The position numbers were made by a program, and so were the translations under genes. From contig NC_135552.1 of NCBI RefSeq assembly GCF_964340395.1, positions 6,138,494-6,202,493 of the forward strand: DNA of 64,000 bases, written 5' to 3'. Under the pieces are notes generated by a model that did not search any database, had not been told where the DNA came from, and saw only the letters and a program-made list of their open reading frames with translations. Below are positions 1-13,600 of the stretch, piece by piece; position 1 is the stretch's first letter; each line of letters opens with the position of its first letter. The stretch is from Glandiceps talaboti. Its lineage: Eukaryota; Hemichordata; Enteropneusta; Spengelidae.

Positions 1-263
1 TTAGATATCTTCTGAGGTATATTGTAACGAATGTCTGAAAAATACCTTAAATTTCACTGTCAATAAATTATACTAAAGTTCAATGTGCGAAAGCCAGAAG
101 CGTGATCACGTTCTACCAGTGGAAGTGTACCTGGTTCTTTCCTAGTTGCCAAGAAAAAGCTTCAATAAATATTCAATTATTCCTCGAAAACTTCTAGAAT
201 GGAAATTAGTACCACTGTCCATTCAACAATCAAATACAATAGACAGTTTCAAACCTGCCCTAC
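1..263. other. Intron, no feature seen
   Basis: Presumed intron between the last TM5 piece and receptor exons beyond the window. No reading frame resembling TM6 or TM7 was found on the minus strand here. Confidence 0.4.
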
Positions 264-318
264 CCAGCATTGATACCACCGATCTCATATATAGATCGTA
301 CCTGAATGCCGATGAGAA
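264..318 (-). CDS. Possible GABA-B-like receptor exon 15 (end of TM5, third intracellular loop)
   Basis: Between CCTTTAG and GTAGGG there is an open 55 bp segment that reads LIGIQVRSIYEIGGINAG when preceded by one base. It resembles FLAWETRNVSIPALNDS of GABBR2. It needs one base from the previous exon, whereas the candidate exon 14 supplies none. Confidence 0.4.
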
Positions 319-1627
319 CTAAAGGACGCCGCCAGCTAATCTTTTTTTTAAGTTTACCCGGTATAGAAGTAGAAGTAGAAGGCAGTAAAGTAGGTCAACC
401 TTACGGCAAATGAACGTGAATTCCTCGTTGCGCTCAGAACACGTGCGGAGGCAAAATCGGTACTGTAAAACCATACAAACACACGGACAACCACATCAAG
501 GACGAACATTAACACGGTCAGGAACCCTAGATAAACCTTGAACAACATGATAACCAACAATTCAGTCTCACATATATGCATACAGGAAAATCCTTCCCTA
601 ATGGAAAAAATGGGTTTTAACTATTTCGAAATAATATAATCATACCCGTGTTTGCAATTGGCGAAGTGCACTTGACATTGTGTCAGTAACAATCCAGCAA
701 ATCGAAATAAGACCATCAATTGCAACCATGGCAACCACTCCTATGACAAGTCGATGGTCACTAACGTGCTGAAATGAATCAAAGTGCATTGTTACGTAGA
801 CGGTAACATTAATGCACAGTTATCAGACATGTATGTTTATGACGTATGTATATTCATACATTGAAAGTTAAAGAAAATGTCAAACATTACATTTTAGTGT
901 CATTTCAAATAGTGGCAGTCCGCATCATATAAACATCGATAAATATTCTGTTTGTAGAAACGTCTGTTTTAACTTTACTTCTGAATCAAAGAATGTTTGT
1001 ACGAATCATTACTTGCAACGTTTTATCGACTTTCCCAATCGAATGGACAATGTTCCTTTTCTAAAAAGCTCTCTACATAAAATTTCATGAATCAGCAAAT
1101 TTTATCACTAGAAAAATAAACAATAGCAAGTAATGGACATTTATATAATTTACTTACAATTGATTTGAATCTCTTCATAGCAATCTTAAAGATGGCGTAT
1201 ATTCTGTAAGTCTTTACGAAGAGAGCACCAAATGCAAACGATATACCAACCGATAGCAGAATGGGTCGTGCCTTGAATTAAAAAAAAATTAAAGCGTTTC
1301 ATATCTTTACAAATACAACATTATGCAACATTGAATATAAATAATAATTTTTCTATGGTAATTTTATTGTGGTTCTGTTTTTGTTTTTTCTTGTCGTCGT
1401 TGACTATTTGCAGATTGCTAATAGTTTATGTACTGTATAAATGCAAGTCGGTTTTAAGACATTGTGTTTAAATGGAGAAATGTTGGGTCTATCGATATGT
1501 TTTAACATATGCCTTCTTATCGTTTAGATATATTCAAAATAAAGCATATCTTCTGACATATATGACAAAAATGGAAACATATATGCATAATCACTATATG
1601 TAACAAATATAAAAAACGTAAATGTGA

Positions 1628-1658
<31 letters not shown>

Positions 1659-4600
1659 TGTATAAATGTGAATATGTATGTAGGTAGGTAGGCAGGCAGG
1701 CAGGTATGTATGTATGTATGTATGTATGTATGTATGTATGTATGTATGTAGAAAGAAATGCATAACGAACGAGTGTATACGTATGTACGTGTGGACGCAC
1801 ACATGTATGTATGTATTTATGAATGTATGTAAGCAATCGTGACTTAATAACTTACGTGACAATGAATTATGAATGCCATTGATGACATGGTCGATGTATC
1901 TATTCCATATAAAATTACCAATACATACATGTGCAGACAACCAATCACGATAAAGTTGTTTAAGAATGGGCTTGAAATCTTGATTATTCTGCATACAAAC
2001 AATCGACAACATGAAACATGATGTTTAACGTAGTTTTTGAAAACGATATTCCCAATATAGCAAGAATTACAGGATTATTTCAAGCTCTATGTTTGCACTA
2101 AGGTCTATCACGCTTATTGAAATATATATGACGTGAAGCCAATCTATTCGGAAGAACTTACTTCGTGTTCCTGCAGGCAATATTCAGTGACAAACAAATC
2201 AAGGCAAACAGGATCCCAATACTCGCCAAAGTAAGCACGACAATGCGAACTTCATGCGATGGTAGGGTGTACATGTAAATTAACTTGACTCCATCGGCTG
2301 GACTAACATTCCCTGTAAGAAGTAAGAATGAAAATCCTTTCCTTCTTTTTCCTTCTTTATCTCTAATTGAAAATGAAGACATTTTAATCAAATTATGCAA
2401 TATAGTGAGTATATATTGCAATCAAATCAAACGATACGAATTAATGATGTTTCCTGCATATATTTAATGTAATCTCAGTAACATAATTATTTGGAAAGTA
2501 AGGGTGCCAGCTGGAAAAGCTATTCATTTGGTTTTCAGTTTTGAGTATTCCCGACATGTTGTTTTCGTCACATAGGCATTGTATAATTTGATTAACTCTT
2601 TTTATATTACTATAGTTTGTAAGATGGTTTGCGAGTAGATTTTTTGTAAACCAAGGTAGTTTCACTGCCAAACAGTCTAACTTAATATTCAATATCAAAA
2701 GAATTATTATGTCAACAAATATTCCAAGTCATATAAAGAAGACTATGCTGTATTTTTCTCAAGTCCTATGAATAGCAGACAAGATGTTGTTATCAATATT
2801 CAGATGCTTACATTTCCAACGAAAACTGTTCTCACCATCCCAGGTAAATGCGTCGTTGCTCATATCATAGCGCCCAGTTTCTACCAAGTTATCATCTGAA
2901 AATCACCAAATGTTATTGAATTTATATGTGAGGTCAACATGTTTTGCTGATTTTCAGTAAATTACACTTAAAATACATAACATGTCTTCAGAAAAGAAGA
3001 CGTCTGGAGGGAGTCTTGTAAAACTAATTTATATATGTTCGAATCCTAGACACTTCACAACAGGGGGCCCATAAAAAAAGACAACATATTGTTTTGTTTT
3101 TATAGACAACCAATACCACAGTCAACTTGATCATTTGCGCATTAATGTAGCAAAATAACAGTGTTTTTGTTGGGTTAATAAGACTATGTGATGCATTCAG
3201 TTGATATCACAAAAAAAAAATCCAATTTGGAGTTTATGTTTAACTTTATTCAAGTTGATTTACTCGTAAATACCTTGCATTTGTTCAATGATTACTTCCG
3301 ACATTCTGTCGCCCGTCTCTGTAAGTTTAATCATCCCCTGAAGAAATTGATGACATTCAGGAATAAAATGCAAAATCAGAATAGTAGTTAGCAAATGATA
3401 TTACTTGAGGCGTACTCGGTTGCATAAAGTGTCCTTTCCGGAGATTCCTTGAATTATTAATTATTCCACAATTTTAAAATTGGATATCATATTACTGTAT
3501 CTACAATGTCATATTTCGCTCAAAACATTATATTTATTAAACTCTAATAAATGTATAGTTCAACCAAAGGGTCTTGGAACTAATCATATTTGTTTACAAA
3601 TACTTGTTGTTTTTATGTTAAATTTCTTTCTTTAAAAAATTGTTTATTAGACTTTTTCTTCCCTTTTTTGACCGTTTAAAAATATCTGTTCCATACAAAG
3701 TGTCACGTAACAAAGTAATGATATGGAAAACTGGTGTTTTTTTCTGAATCAATTTTAACCTCTTCATTTGCGGGGTTTAATAAACCAGCTTTACTATGGC
3801 TACCTTAATAAACGTATTAATTATTCATGAGTTTGTTCTACTGCGCGCCCTCAACCACTGACCCTTCATCCACCCTCCACTCACCATGTAATTAGTCTTT
3901 TTCATGGTGAGTGGGTACGAGGAGGGTCACCGGTTGAGGGCGGTCAGTAGAACAAAGTCAAAAATAATTAATCCGATAAAACACTATTTGATACATATGA
4001 TTGAGTCTATCTTTTTAAAAAGGGGTTTTCTATTACATAGTCCAATGGTCACTTTTGATATACAACAGTACAACGATCTTGATTTAGAGTTGTGTTCGAG
4101 CACAAATTTTCTAAAAAGAGAAAAAGCTTGAAGGGAACAGAGTAGTTCAACTCTACATACTGTGACCCCAACGAACTTAATGGCATTAATTGAATTCTTG
4201 AGCACTCCTGCCATGACGGCATCATCATAATTGAAGTCTGTCAAATATTTCGGTGACTCCATCTGTGCCAAAATCTCCTCAGACTGATTCAGAGCGAGAG
4301 CAATGGTAACAATGGCATCGTAAGCATATCCAGCATAATCGCCAAACGTTGTTTTCATATACTCGTAGATAGCCACATCATCTGTATCCGGTTTCTAAAA
4401 TAAACAAAACAAGAACCAAAAGCCTATATTATCTATAAATAAAACATGAAGCCAAATTATTACATGTAGATTACTATATTTCCCATTCTACTTCAAAAGC
4501 AAATAGTACACGTGAATGTAAATGAAACAACGTAAATCATTTCCTGACTAATTCATACCCCACTAGGAATAAAATGGACACATTACTTAGAAGAGATGAA

Positions 4601-7600
4601 ACACATGTAATACTTAATGAACACTGAAATGTGTCATATTATCACTTTCAGTTTAACATGTCATCCCATGGCCAGTAGATAAATAATTATAAAATAAGGA
4701 TTCTTTGATTGTTTTGAATACAATCCATTTAGCTATTCTGAAATGATGTTTAAAGGCTGAGAATTTCAGCTGCAAATTTTTTTTCTATTTTGTTTCTACT
4801 GTTTTTCCAAATTGAAAGAATTGAATATATTAATCGATAAACAATAGCAATGTGTTTATCAATAATTGGCTTTACCAACTTTTACTATCTCATTATTTCG
4901 AATCTTATGTATTTATTACAAACTGAATTACACAGACAGTCCGATGGAAATATGTAAATGAACATAATACCATAGTGCATACCACGCCTAAAGATAAAGA
5001 CAGCATCCTGAAGATAATGAAACTAAGCAGAATTGGTCAGAATTCATCCACACCATTAGAAATTGAAGATTTCATGATGAATGTCACTCTCAGTTTTTAT
5101 CATTTAAGGGACACACGTTGGGTTATAGGTTTTTGTTGGTTGTTGCTTTTTTTAATGAAACATGTAAAGACACTTGTTGAATACATTTAACGTTCACTTA
5201 CATTTGGCAGAACTAAAAATTAGTAATCGGGAACAGTACATAAACGGATTAGTGACATAACACATCTATAATGCATCACCAAGGACACCGCCGCAATTAG
5301 GCTATCAAGTGTGGCAGCAACACCAGAATATTATTTCAAGGTCATCAAAGTCGTGCATCGACATTAATAACATACTCGTATAGCTTGATTATTGCTTAAG
5401 TAAGTGTTTTCACCAGTGTCGAATAGCTTATAAACTCATTTTATATCACTTCTAAAATTATCTCTGATAATTCTACTCACCACTCCATAGAAATCCACAT
5501 CGTTAAAGTTATCTATGTATGAAGAACCCTTAATACTAATGTGCCCAACCAATGCTTCTTTCATCTCCTCATTGGTACATGTTATGTCATTCTCCTCGTG
5601 GCGTTGGAGATGCCAATCTTTATTCAGCCAGCCAAGCAGTAGCCACACATGTTTTGGGGCAACCTGGTCGTTTTGATAGGCCTGTAGGTTTAGCATAAAC
5701 ATGTTCCCTCAAACAAGAAGATCAACAAAGCAATGCGCAAACAAATGAATTCTGTACGGTTGTATATTTGGATGTCTAGAAACTCGGTTGCATATGTTTG
5801 TAAGGCCAAAGAAAATTCGTAAGCAATTACATGAATTAGAGATAGAATTGCTTCTTTCGAAAAATTAATTCATGCATCAATTTCGAATATCTGCAAGGGG
5901 TATCTCGTAAAATATTGTGTTGCGATTAAAGATACGATAATAGTACTGGAATTAGAGAAAAGTGTCATATGAAGAGAAATAAAGTTTTGTTACTATGACA
6001 GACGTTAGTCTATTGCATTGCATTGTTTCCATATTAAGTTCTAAAGAATGATTTGGACTGTAATCCAAAACTAATCAAAAGAAATATGTTATATCTTTAC
6101 AATATTTAAAACAAATAAATATCCCAACAAAAAGATATCACCAATACGATTTTATACATTCTCTGTCCAACAAACGCAAATCTACTGATCAGGCTCTACA
6201 CGAGAGTGTTTTCTAAATATTTTATTCCATGTTACTTTATTTATAATACCTTTAAGAGGAAATAGTCCCTTTATATGTCACTAAGTTAATAATGCATATT
6301 TAAAGTGTGCTATCTCGCCTGCGGTTTATGACTGAAGCACGTTCAACATCTAACAAAATAATATTATATTATGTTTATCTTGGCTCTTGTACACTGCAAA
6401 TATATCTATTTTTCCATAGTTGCTACTAGTTCGTTCGTTCAAGCTCATTCTAATTTTACATAAGTCCTTTTGCTTACCATGGACGTATTATTTTGGTGAC
6501 ATGAAAATAGTAATACCATCGAGGAACAATTGGATTCCTTGTAATGAATGTAAAATTGGTTTAGTGCATAAACAGTAATCGTTCGCTATGTTAAAAAGCT
6601 GGGTTTAACGAATTCTGGCACCTATTCCTTGAGGATGATTGCAGTGTACTTTAAAGTTGTAGATGCAATCATTGGGCCCTTAAAGAAAAGGCGTTTTGAA
6701 GAGAAAAACGATAACAAATTTGTGACGTGGATGACACTCACTGTTTTATTCCACCAATACTCGAATACATCTAGCAGATAAAAACAATTACATGTGGAAA
6801 TATCTGATCACAATTATTACCCAGGTAGATAACTGGTCTACCGGGATAGGACACTTTGTGTGATGTTCAAATGAAGCAGACTTCGTTATCGCAATTTCAA
6901 CTCATTAGATGCCGTAGGCTTAACATGAAGTCGTCAATACTGGCGCCATCAGACGGGAATAATACCATGGGGGAATGATGATGTGATTACGCATCAATAA
7001 CAGCAACTGTCTTCGATATTCTTAAAGATTGGGAATTGATGGGTAATGAGTTCCTTCTTGACATTCGTTAAGTTTATGTTAACATCCTTAAACATTATTT
7101 AGCTTAGACAAAGCTAATAATCATACAAATTATATTATGTTTGCTTGCACGGTTTTAAAGGTCAATTGTTATGTTAATTCTGGAATGGCTCTGTGGTAAT
7201 GACGGCTGGGCATTTCTTGGAATAAATTGGTCACATGTTTGCTGATTTCAATAATGTCTCTCAGCGGGATATTCTCATCCTCTAAGGTATGTCCTAATTC
7301 ATGACATCTTAACACACACAGAAAATGTATTAAACCATCGCGTACACATAACGTAACAGCAAACTCGTTTTACTAATAACAATTTTCAACTATATGCATA
7401 ACATTGATTATTATATACATAGACCCTCATATTCCCAGGATGTGACGTCAAAGTATAGCAACAGGAAGTCCATATGCATGTCATATTACTATACTTTGAC
7501 GTCACAGTATAGTAATGTGGTCGAAACTAATTTTACTTATTTGTAAACATCATCAACCTGTAGAGTTACGATGTTGTTAGTGTTTGAAAATATGGTTTCC

Positions 7601-10600
7601 TTGTTATTCATGGATTGCCGAACATCAACCATCATCATCATCATCAGTATAAATAGTGAACAAATACACCTCCTTTGGACACATCTATCGTCTTTCGTAC
7701 AGACACTAATGCATGTAGACATGCTAACATCAACATCGTAAAAACTTCCACTGATAGTTGCGCAACGAAGTGAAATCGCTGTCCGTTAAATTCAACTATT
7801 GATTGAATTTTTGAACGACTTTTGACAATGTGTTTTTGAAGATTTCACAATGTTTTCCACATTTCAACTTGCCAGGGTTGATGTTTTAGCGTATGACTCT
7901 GAGCTGAATTCTATGCATAACTGGTGTAGGCATCCGTTCGTTATTTAGTCAGTCTCTTGATGTGTCTCATTTTCTTTCCGATGAAATTAAAGTGTCTATA
8001 TTTTGTCAAAGCATTAATCACTGCTCTTGACAAACGTCCCGTCGTTGGCAAAATGTTCCCTACTCTGAAAACTGAATGAACATAACAGCTGAGCACTGAA
8101 GTATTTTATCACTTCATAAAATTAATTCGCGTTGAGTCTAAGTTTGAGAAATCAATATTTTAATTTAAAATAAGCATTATAATAGAAAAAATAGTGGGTC
8201 TATGCACATAATAAATAAATAATCTCCCGGTATTTCTCATTCGTGCTACATCATCTCGGACTCATGATTCTGCTATGTCGGTATCCCGAGCGAGGAGGGA
8301 TACTGCCGACATGAGGGGAATCATTCGTCCTCGATCATTCTTCCTCGATGACGTAACACTCATTTGGAATACCGGGAGATTATATATAATACATTTGACT
8401 TTTGATATAATACTAATAAAATAACTAGCTACGGCAGGTTTTGTGTACACATTTGTTATAATTTTCCAAAAAAATGTTATGGGGATGTGCAGTATATTCT
8501 GGTGGAAGTGTTCACTTTTTTCAAAATAGAACAAGATACGGTGTACTGGTTCAACCTATTTATTAAAATTAGCTGTAGACCCACTTGCATAATTTACCAG
8601 ATGTAAACTGAGCGCCTCCCGTAAGGGAACCACCAATTATTAAAATTAAACTAAAAAACTATGGTATAAACAAATTTGTGTTCCTGAAGAGAACTATGAA
8701 CTTGGTATACACCATGATAATTTTTATTTCTGAACGATGTGTACGTGTGAGCCATGGTTAACCTCAAATGAATCTTCGAAGAGCATGAAGTGAACTGTAA
8801 GTTCACGTAATGTGTTCGATCCGGTAACGAAGCTGAAAAAAAAGGTTTCAGTTCGAGTGAGATTAAATGGTGACATGGGTCCAGAGATGTGGTGTATTTT
8901 TTTATCGTTTCGGCCATGAAGGAAGAGGCTTCACCGGAACGGCCGTGCTATTGATGGAGACCTTTTGTAATCACGTCTATTAATAAGTAACCAATCACGT
9001 GTATAAGTAATGATAATATTTCGTAGTTTCTAAACTATCCAAGACGGCACATGAAAGTGGTGAAACGTTTTGCATACGATGTGTTATACAGTATTCAAAT
9101 TTGACAAGTAAGGCTTAATTTAGCTGAAAACCCACTCAACTTTTCAATTCAGATGTGAATCGCTTCTATTTGCGTTTACATTGTAGGAATTGTAGGATTT
9201 GGTTCACGCCGAATTCAATGTCACAAACACAGAAGAAGAAGCCCGAAGCAAACGCTACCTACAATATAATACAGTTGACATGTTCGAATGGACGCCATCT
9301 TGCCATATTACACTTCATGCATACGCATTTGTCTTCATTGCATTCTCTCACGGAATTGAACTTCGTAAAGGTATAACTCAATTGAAAAGTAGACACTAGA
9401 GCCAAAGGGAAGATCTAAAAAATATGTAGTATTTGTATACTCACCTAACGTTTCGGATTTGGTCCGCTCGACGCGCTAATTTGGTCAGACGAGATGCAAT
9501 ATCATAAAACCATTGACAGCGACCGGCTACTGAGGGCAGCCTTCCAAGTTTACTCAAATTAATATAGCATAATTATATTAATTCATACTGTCTTAACAGT
9601 TTAAAGTACATGAACAAATGTATTTTCTTATGTTTGATGAATATACTAAGTTTTATTGAAATTGAAGTATGGAGTCTTAAGATATTGCTTAATTATTTGA
9701 TTTCATTAATATGCAAATTTCTCTAATTAAACATTAATCGATCTGGCTCAAAACCTATTCAGGTCTAGCTATTACCCCAAAGATTATATATTCCAAATTT
9801 CATTACAATTGAGCCAGCTGAACTTTAGAAAATGATGACACAGACACATACACGGACAGACAGACAGACAGACACATGGACAGACATTCGTATTTTAATA
9901 CCTCCCGTATCCTTACGGGAGGTAAAAATGACCTTAATTTTGCAGATGGTCACCATTCATAATGCTTACTTCAGAATAGTTTACTGTAAATAATTGCACC
10001 AAATTTAGTATAAAGGTAGTGTTTGACCTACTGATTAAATACGAGAATTGATTCATTTGCTAGAATTGTAAGTGGCCGTAATTTTCAAAATGGCCGCCAT
10101 TCATTTTGAATATTTTACAGTAGATCTATTCAACAGGTATACATTGTAAAATAATTTCACCACTGTGACCATTGGATAGGAATGGAGATGTCACCTTGTC
10201 ATTATTTGACATGGACCACTTGAATAAATTAAAATTGCGTCATTTTTCAAAGCAAAATTGTTTCAATAGTTGAGTAAAGAAGTGTTTCATTTTATAATTT
10301 AGGCAAAAAACGGCATACTGTAATTATCTACTACCATTAGAGATATAACAGTTTGCATAAATTATGAAATAGCTGAGATTTTCGAGATTGTTGCCATGCA
10401 GAACTTGCTTAGTAACTTCAGATGAAAAGAATGCTCATTTTATGATAAAAAACTGATAGCTCGTCTTGTCCTTAATAGTGGAGCCATTAAAGAAGCGGGA
10501 CAAAAGTACCAAAATTGGCATGGTGATAGAATTCAAGCTACAAGTCCCATAATTTTCATTAAGGGCACATTTCGTATAAAGACAAATAATAAGAATTTTG

Positions 10601-13600
10601 GAGACCACGAAATTCCAGATGAATGTGATGATTAATTAACACTTAGCATTAATTACTACTAGCATTATTATCACTAGCAATTTAATTATGAATTGCAATT
10701 TCACGGCATATTTGCTGTGTATGCAAATCTGATAATTCAATAATGATCGTATATAAATCAGCACCTTAAATGCTATCACTATCTATTAACAGTCGATCAG
10801 ACCATCGGCTATAGACATACAAAAATGTATCTGTACACATTTATCTTGTGTTCTAGTGAGTTGAATTGGGTCGCGTCCTAGCCATGAGGTTAACTTCCCA
10901 CAGGATGTGAATAAAACTTTAACAAATTCGTCTTCAATGCAACACATCAACCGGACTTTATTCTGCGTCACCAAATCAGTACAGTTCAAAGGCTTGTAAT
11001 ATGTACCAGATCGTATATACTACGGCCCGCATACTACAACTAACCCCGGACCTTACAGCAAACTTGTCCGCGCTACTATACTCAACGGTTCACGCTAAAC
11101 TCTCTGTACGACTACAAGGCATGTAAACTTGGTATTTCCCGCTCGAACTGACTACAATGCTGCGAACTGTACGGAGATGACGTAATTCGTCCGGATTGGT
11201 CCAGAAATAGCATAAATGAACCAGCCTCTGTACCAAAGTACTAGTTAATAGTACAGTTGTCCTACGTAGCATATTTTGGGTCGAAACTATAGTAAACAAT
11301 AATTACTATGTAGACAAATTACTAAAGAAATCTTACGAGGTGGAGACTCATTCCGTCACACTACATAATATCATGTTGGTGTTTCTTAATACAAAATGGA
11401 TACAGTTTTCTTCAGCGCCAAGGCTAAGAACAGTGCAAGCTATGAGAGATGATTAGTTGTTCGTCACCAAGTCGCCATTATGTCTATCCGACGTCTTTAT
11501 GGGAATATCGGCATGCTGTATATCAGATATTCTTAACTCTGAAACCTGTCACTTTCCAAATTTGATATTTTGATAGCCTAGGGTTCAATCTATGCACACC
11601 TCACCTTGGAATTATCGTGCCTTTCATTTTCTTTTTGGGTGATCTTTTTACAAATATTTAGTTTTGAGAGATGTTTCTGATTTCTCTGTCACCACATTTT
11701 TAGTTTGCTTTGATATTTGATACAAGTATACATAGGAGTAAGTCTAATTTTGTTTCTCAGAAGGTGATTACTTTTAATTCTTAATGCTTTGTGACTTCTG
11801 GACACAAATGTTATTGTTTACTTTCTAAAATGTGTTGCTATTTGGTTTGCATAAGGCTAGTTGTTGGTCCATTAAATTTTCGTATGGCAAGAGTATATAA
11901 TCATTCTTCCCTTTTCTCTGAATATACTATAGAATTGTATGTCGAAATGATAGTTATGCATTTTGCTATGATTTCGAAAGAAACAAAGGTTTTCAAAGCC
12001 CAAGATATACAACAACAAGATGATTGATATTAACATTCCTTCCAAATGTGGTGACTTTATTTTACAATCATAGATCAACTATAAAATATTAAATACTCAT
12101 GGCGGCCATCTCGGAAATGGCAGCGGTTTTTAATTGTTGCAAGTTGATCCATTCTTATTTTAATCAGTAGGTCGAACTCTAATTTCATACTAAATTTGGC
12201 GTAATTATCACAAAAATAATCATTTTTATAGCAAACTATCGTGTAGTAAGCATTACGAATGCCGGTCATCTTTAAAATGGCGGCCATTTTTAATTTATGT
12301 TTATTGTTATAGCTAATTTGAATTTGTAGGTTATACTCTTCCTTCACACCACATTAGGTACTTTTATCAAAAAGTGAACATTTTTTTAAAACTTATCTGC
12401 AGGACCACTGAAAACAGTACCTGGCAAATAATTTGTCTAGACATTTCTTCATATGCCAAGGCGATGATAATTCTGGCATCGTGATTCTGTAAGGCAAAAA
12501 TTTCATGTGATTATAACTAATAGGTACTTAAATTGCGAAGTTGACTATTCGGCAGGCTATCCATCAATATCATATACGCCTAACAAATCTGTCTTAGCTC
12601 GTCGCTTGAGTTGTGTCGTTTTCGCTCCTGGTCGTATATCGTAAGCCAGTTTACACGAGCAGATACACGGTCTAATGGTGCGAATGAATGTCCCTTTACA
12701 TTTAAATATATTACAATACCAAAAGCGTTGACGTAAAGCAGCATATATATATATTGTATTTTAATGACATCTTACAAGGCATATATTGTTTTTTTGAAAC
12801 CATTGAGCAACGATGTGGTATAATTAGCTACACTTTCCAGACGCACCTTGAACTTTCAAGTTTTGACAGATCTAGTGCTCCTGTTCATGGTGATTACGAA
12901 TCAACGTACAAAACACAATCTGTTCCATAATCGAAACAAATAAACATGGAATCGCCATGAAATAACTATTTGTTGCAAGCTGAATATCATTAAAACTAGT
13001 TGCGCGTTTAATCTAGTCTAATAACGATGTTATTTTTTCCGCGGAAGAAATTTTCCTTTGTTTGACGATGGACTGAAATTTGAAATGATAAATTGTGTCG
13101 TTATTGTAAAAAAATAAAGGTAAACAATAAAACGCTGAATCTTTGCGTCGACTAAGTTCAATTTCTTAAGAAACTCAATGAACTGTACCTTATATTTGGG
13201 GCCAATGAAATGAAAGAAACCAACACATTAAATAGATACAGTATTGTCCGCAAATGCATTAAACTTAGGTTGATGTAGTATGACAGAGTTCCAAAAAATC
13301 TACTTAGAGTAATTTAATTATATATGTGATATCGGATAGCACCTGATATGTCTAGAAGAACAGTAACTATTTGCATCTGAACAAACATCCGTACGTACGG
13401 ATTTTTGGATTCAACAACAAAAGATTGTTCATATGGAACAAAACATGGACAAGGAAGAAATTTACATAGATCTGACTAATGACCTTTTGAAAAATACATC
13501 ATGGTATTGGTAGTTTCGATATATATTTGAGATAAGTATATATGTTGTGTATGTATGTATGTATGTATGTATGTATGTATGTATGTATGAACTTATTTAT

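Larger units (their letters stand above)
5682..12420 (-). other. Receptor intron 5 (6.7 kb), repeat-bearing
   Basis: Contains the palindrome at 7441-7505, a MITE at 8221-8382, a hairpin with CAGA tract at 9865-9923, and an inverted pair of dispersed repeats (9930-10110 and 12080-12330). Open frames elsewhere are short and unlike any protein I know. Confidence 0.6.

Noticed and set aside
9155-9399. Overlapping frames near 9155-9399 as a receptor-independent gene
   Set aside because: Two competing frames, no splice context, and no similarity to anything I recognise.
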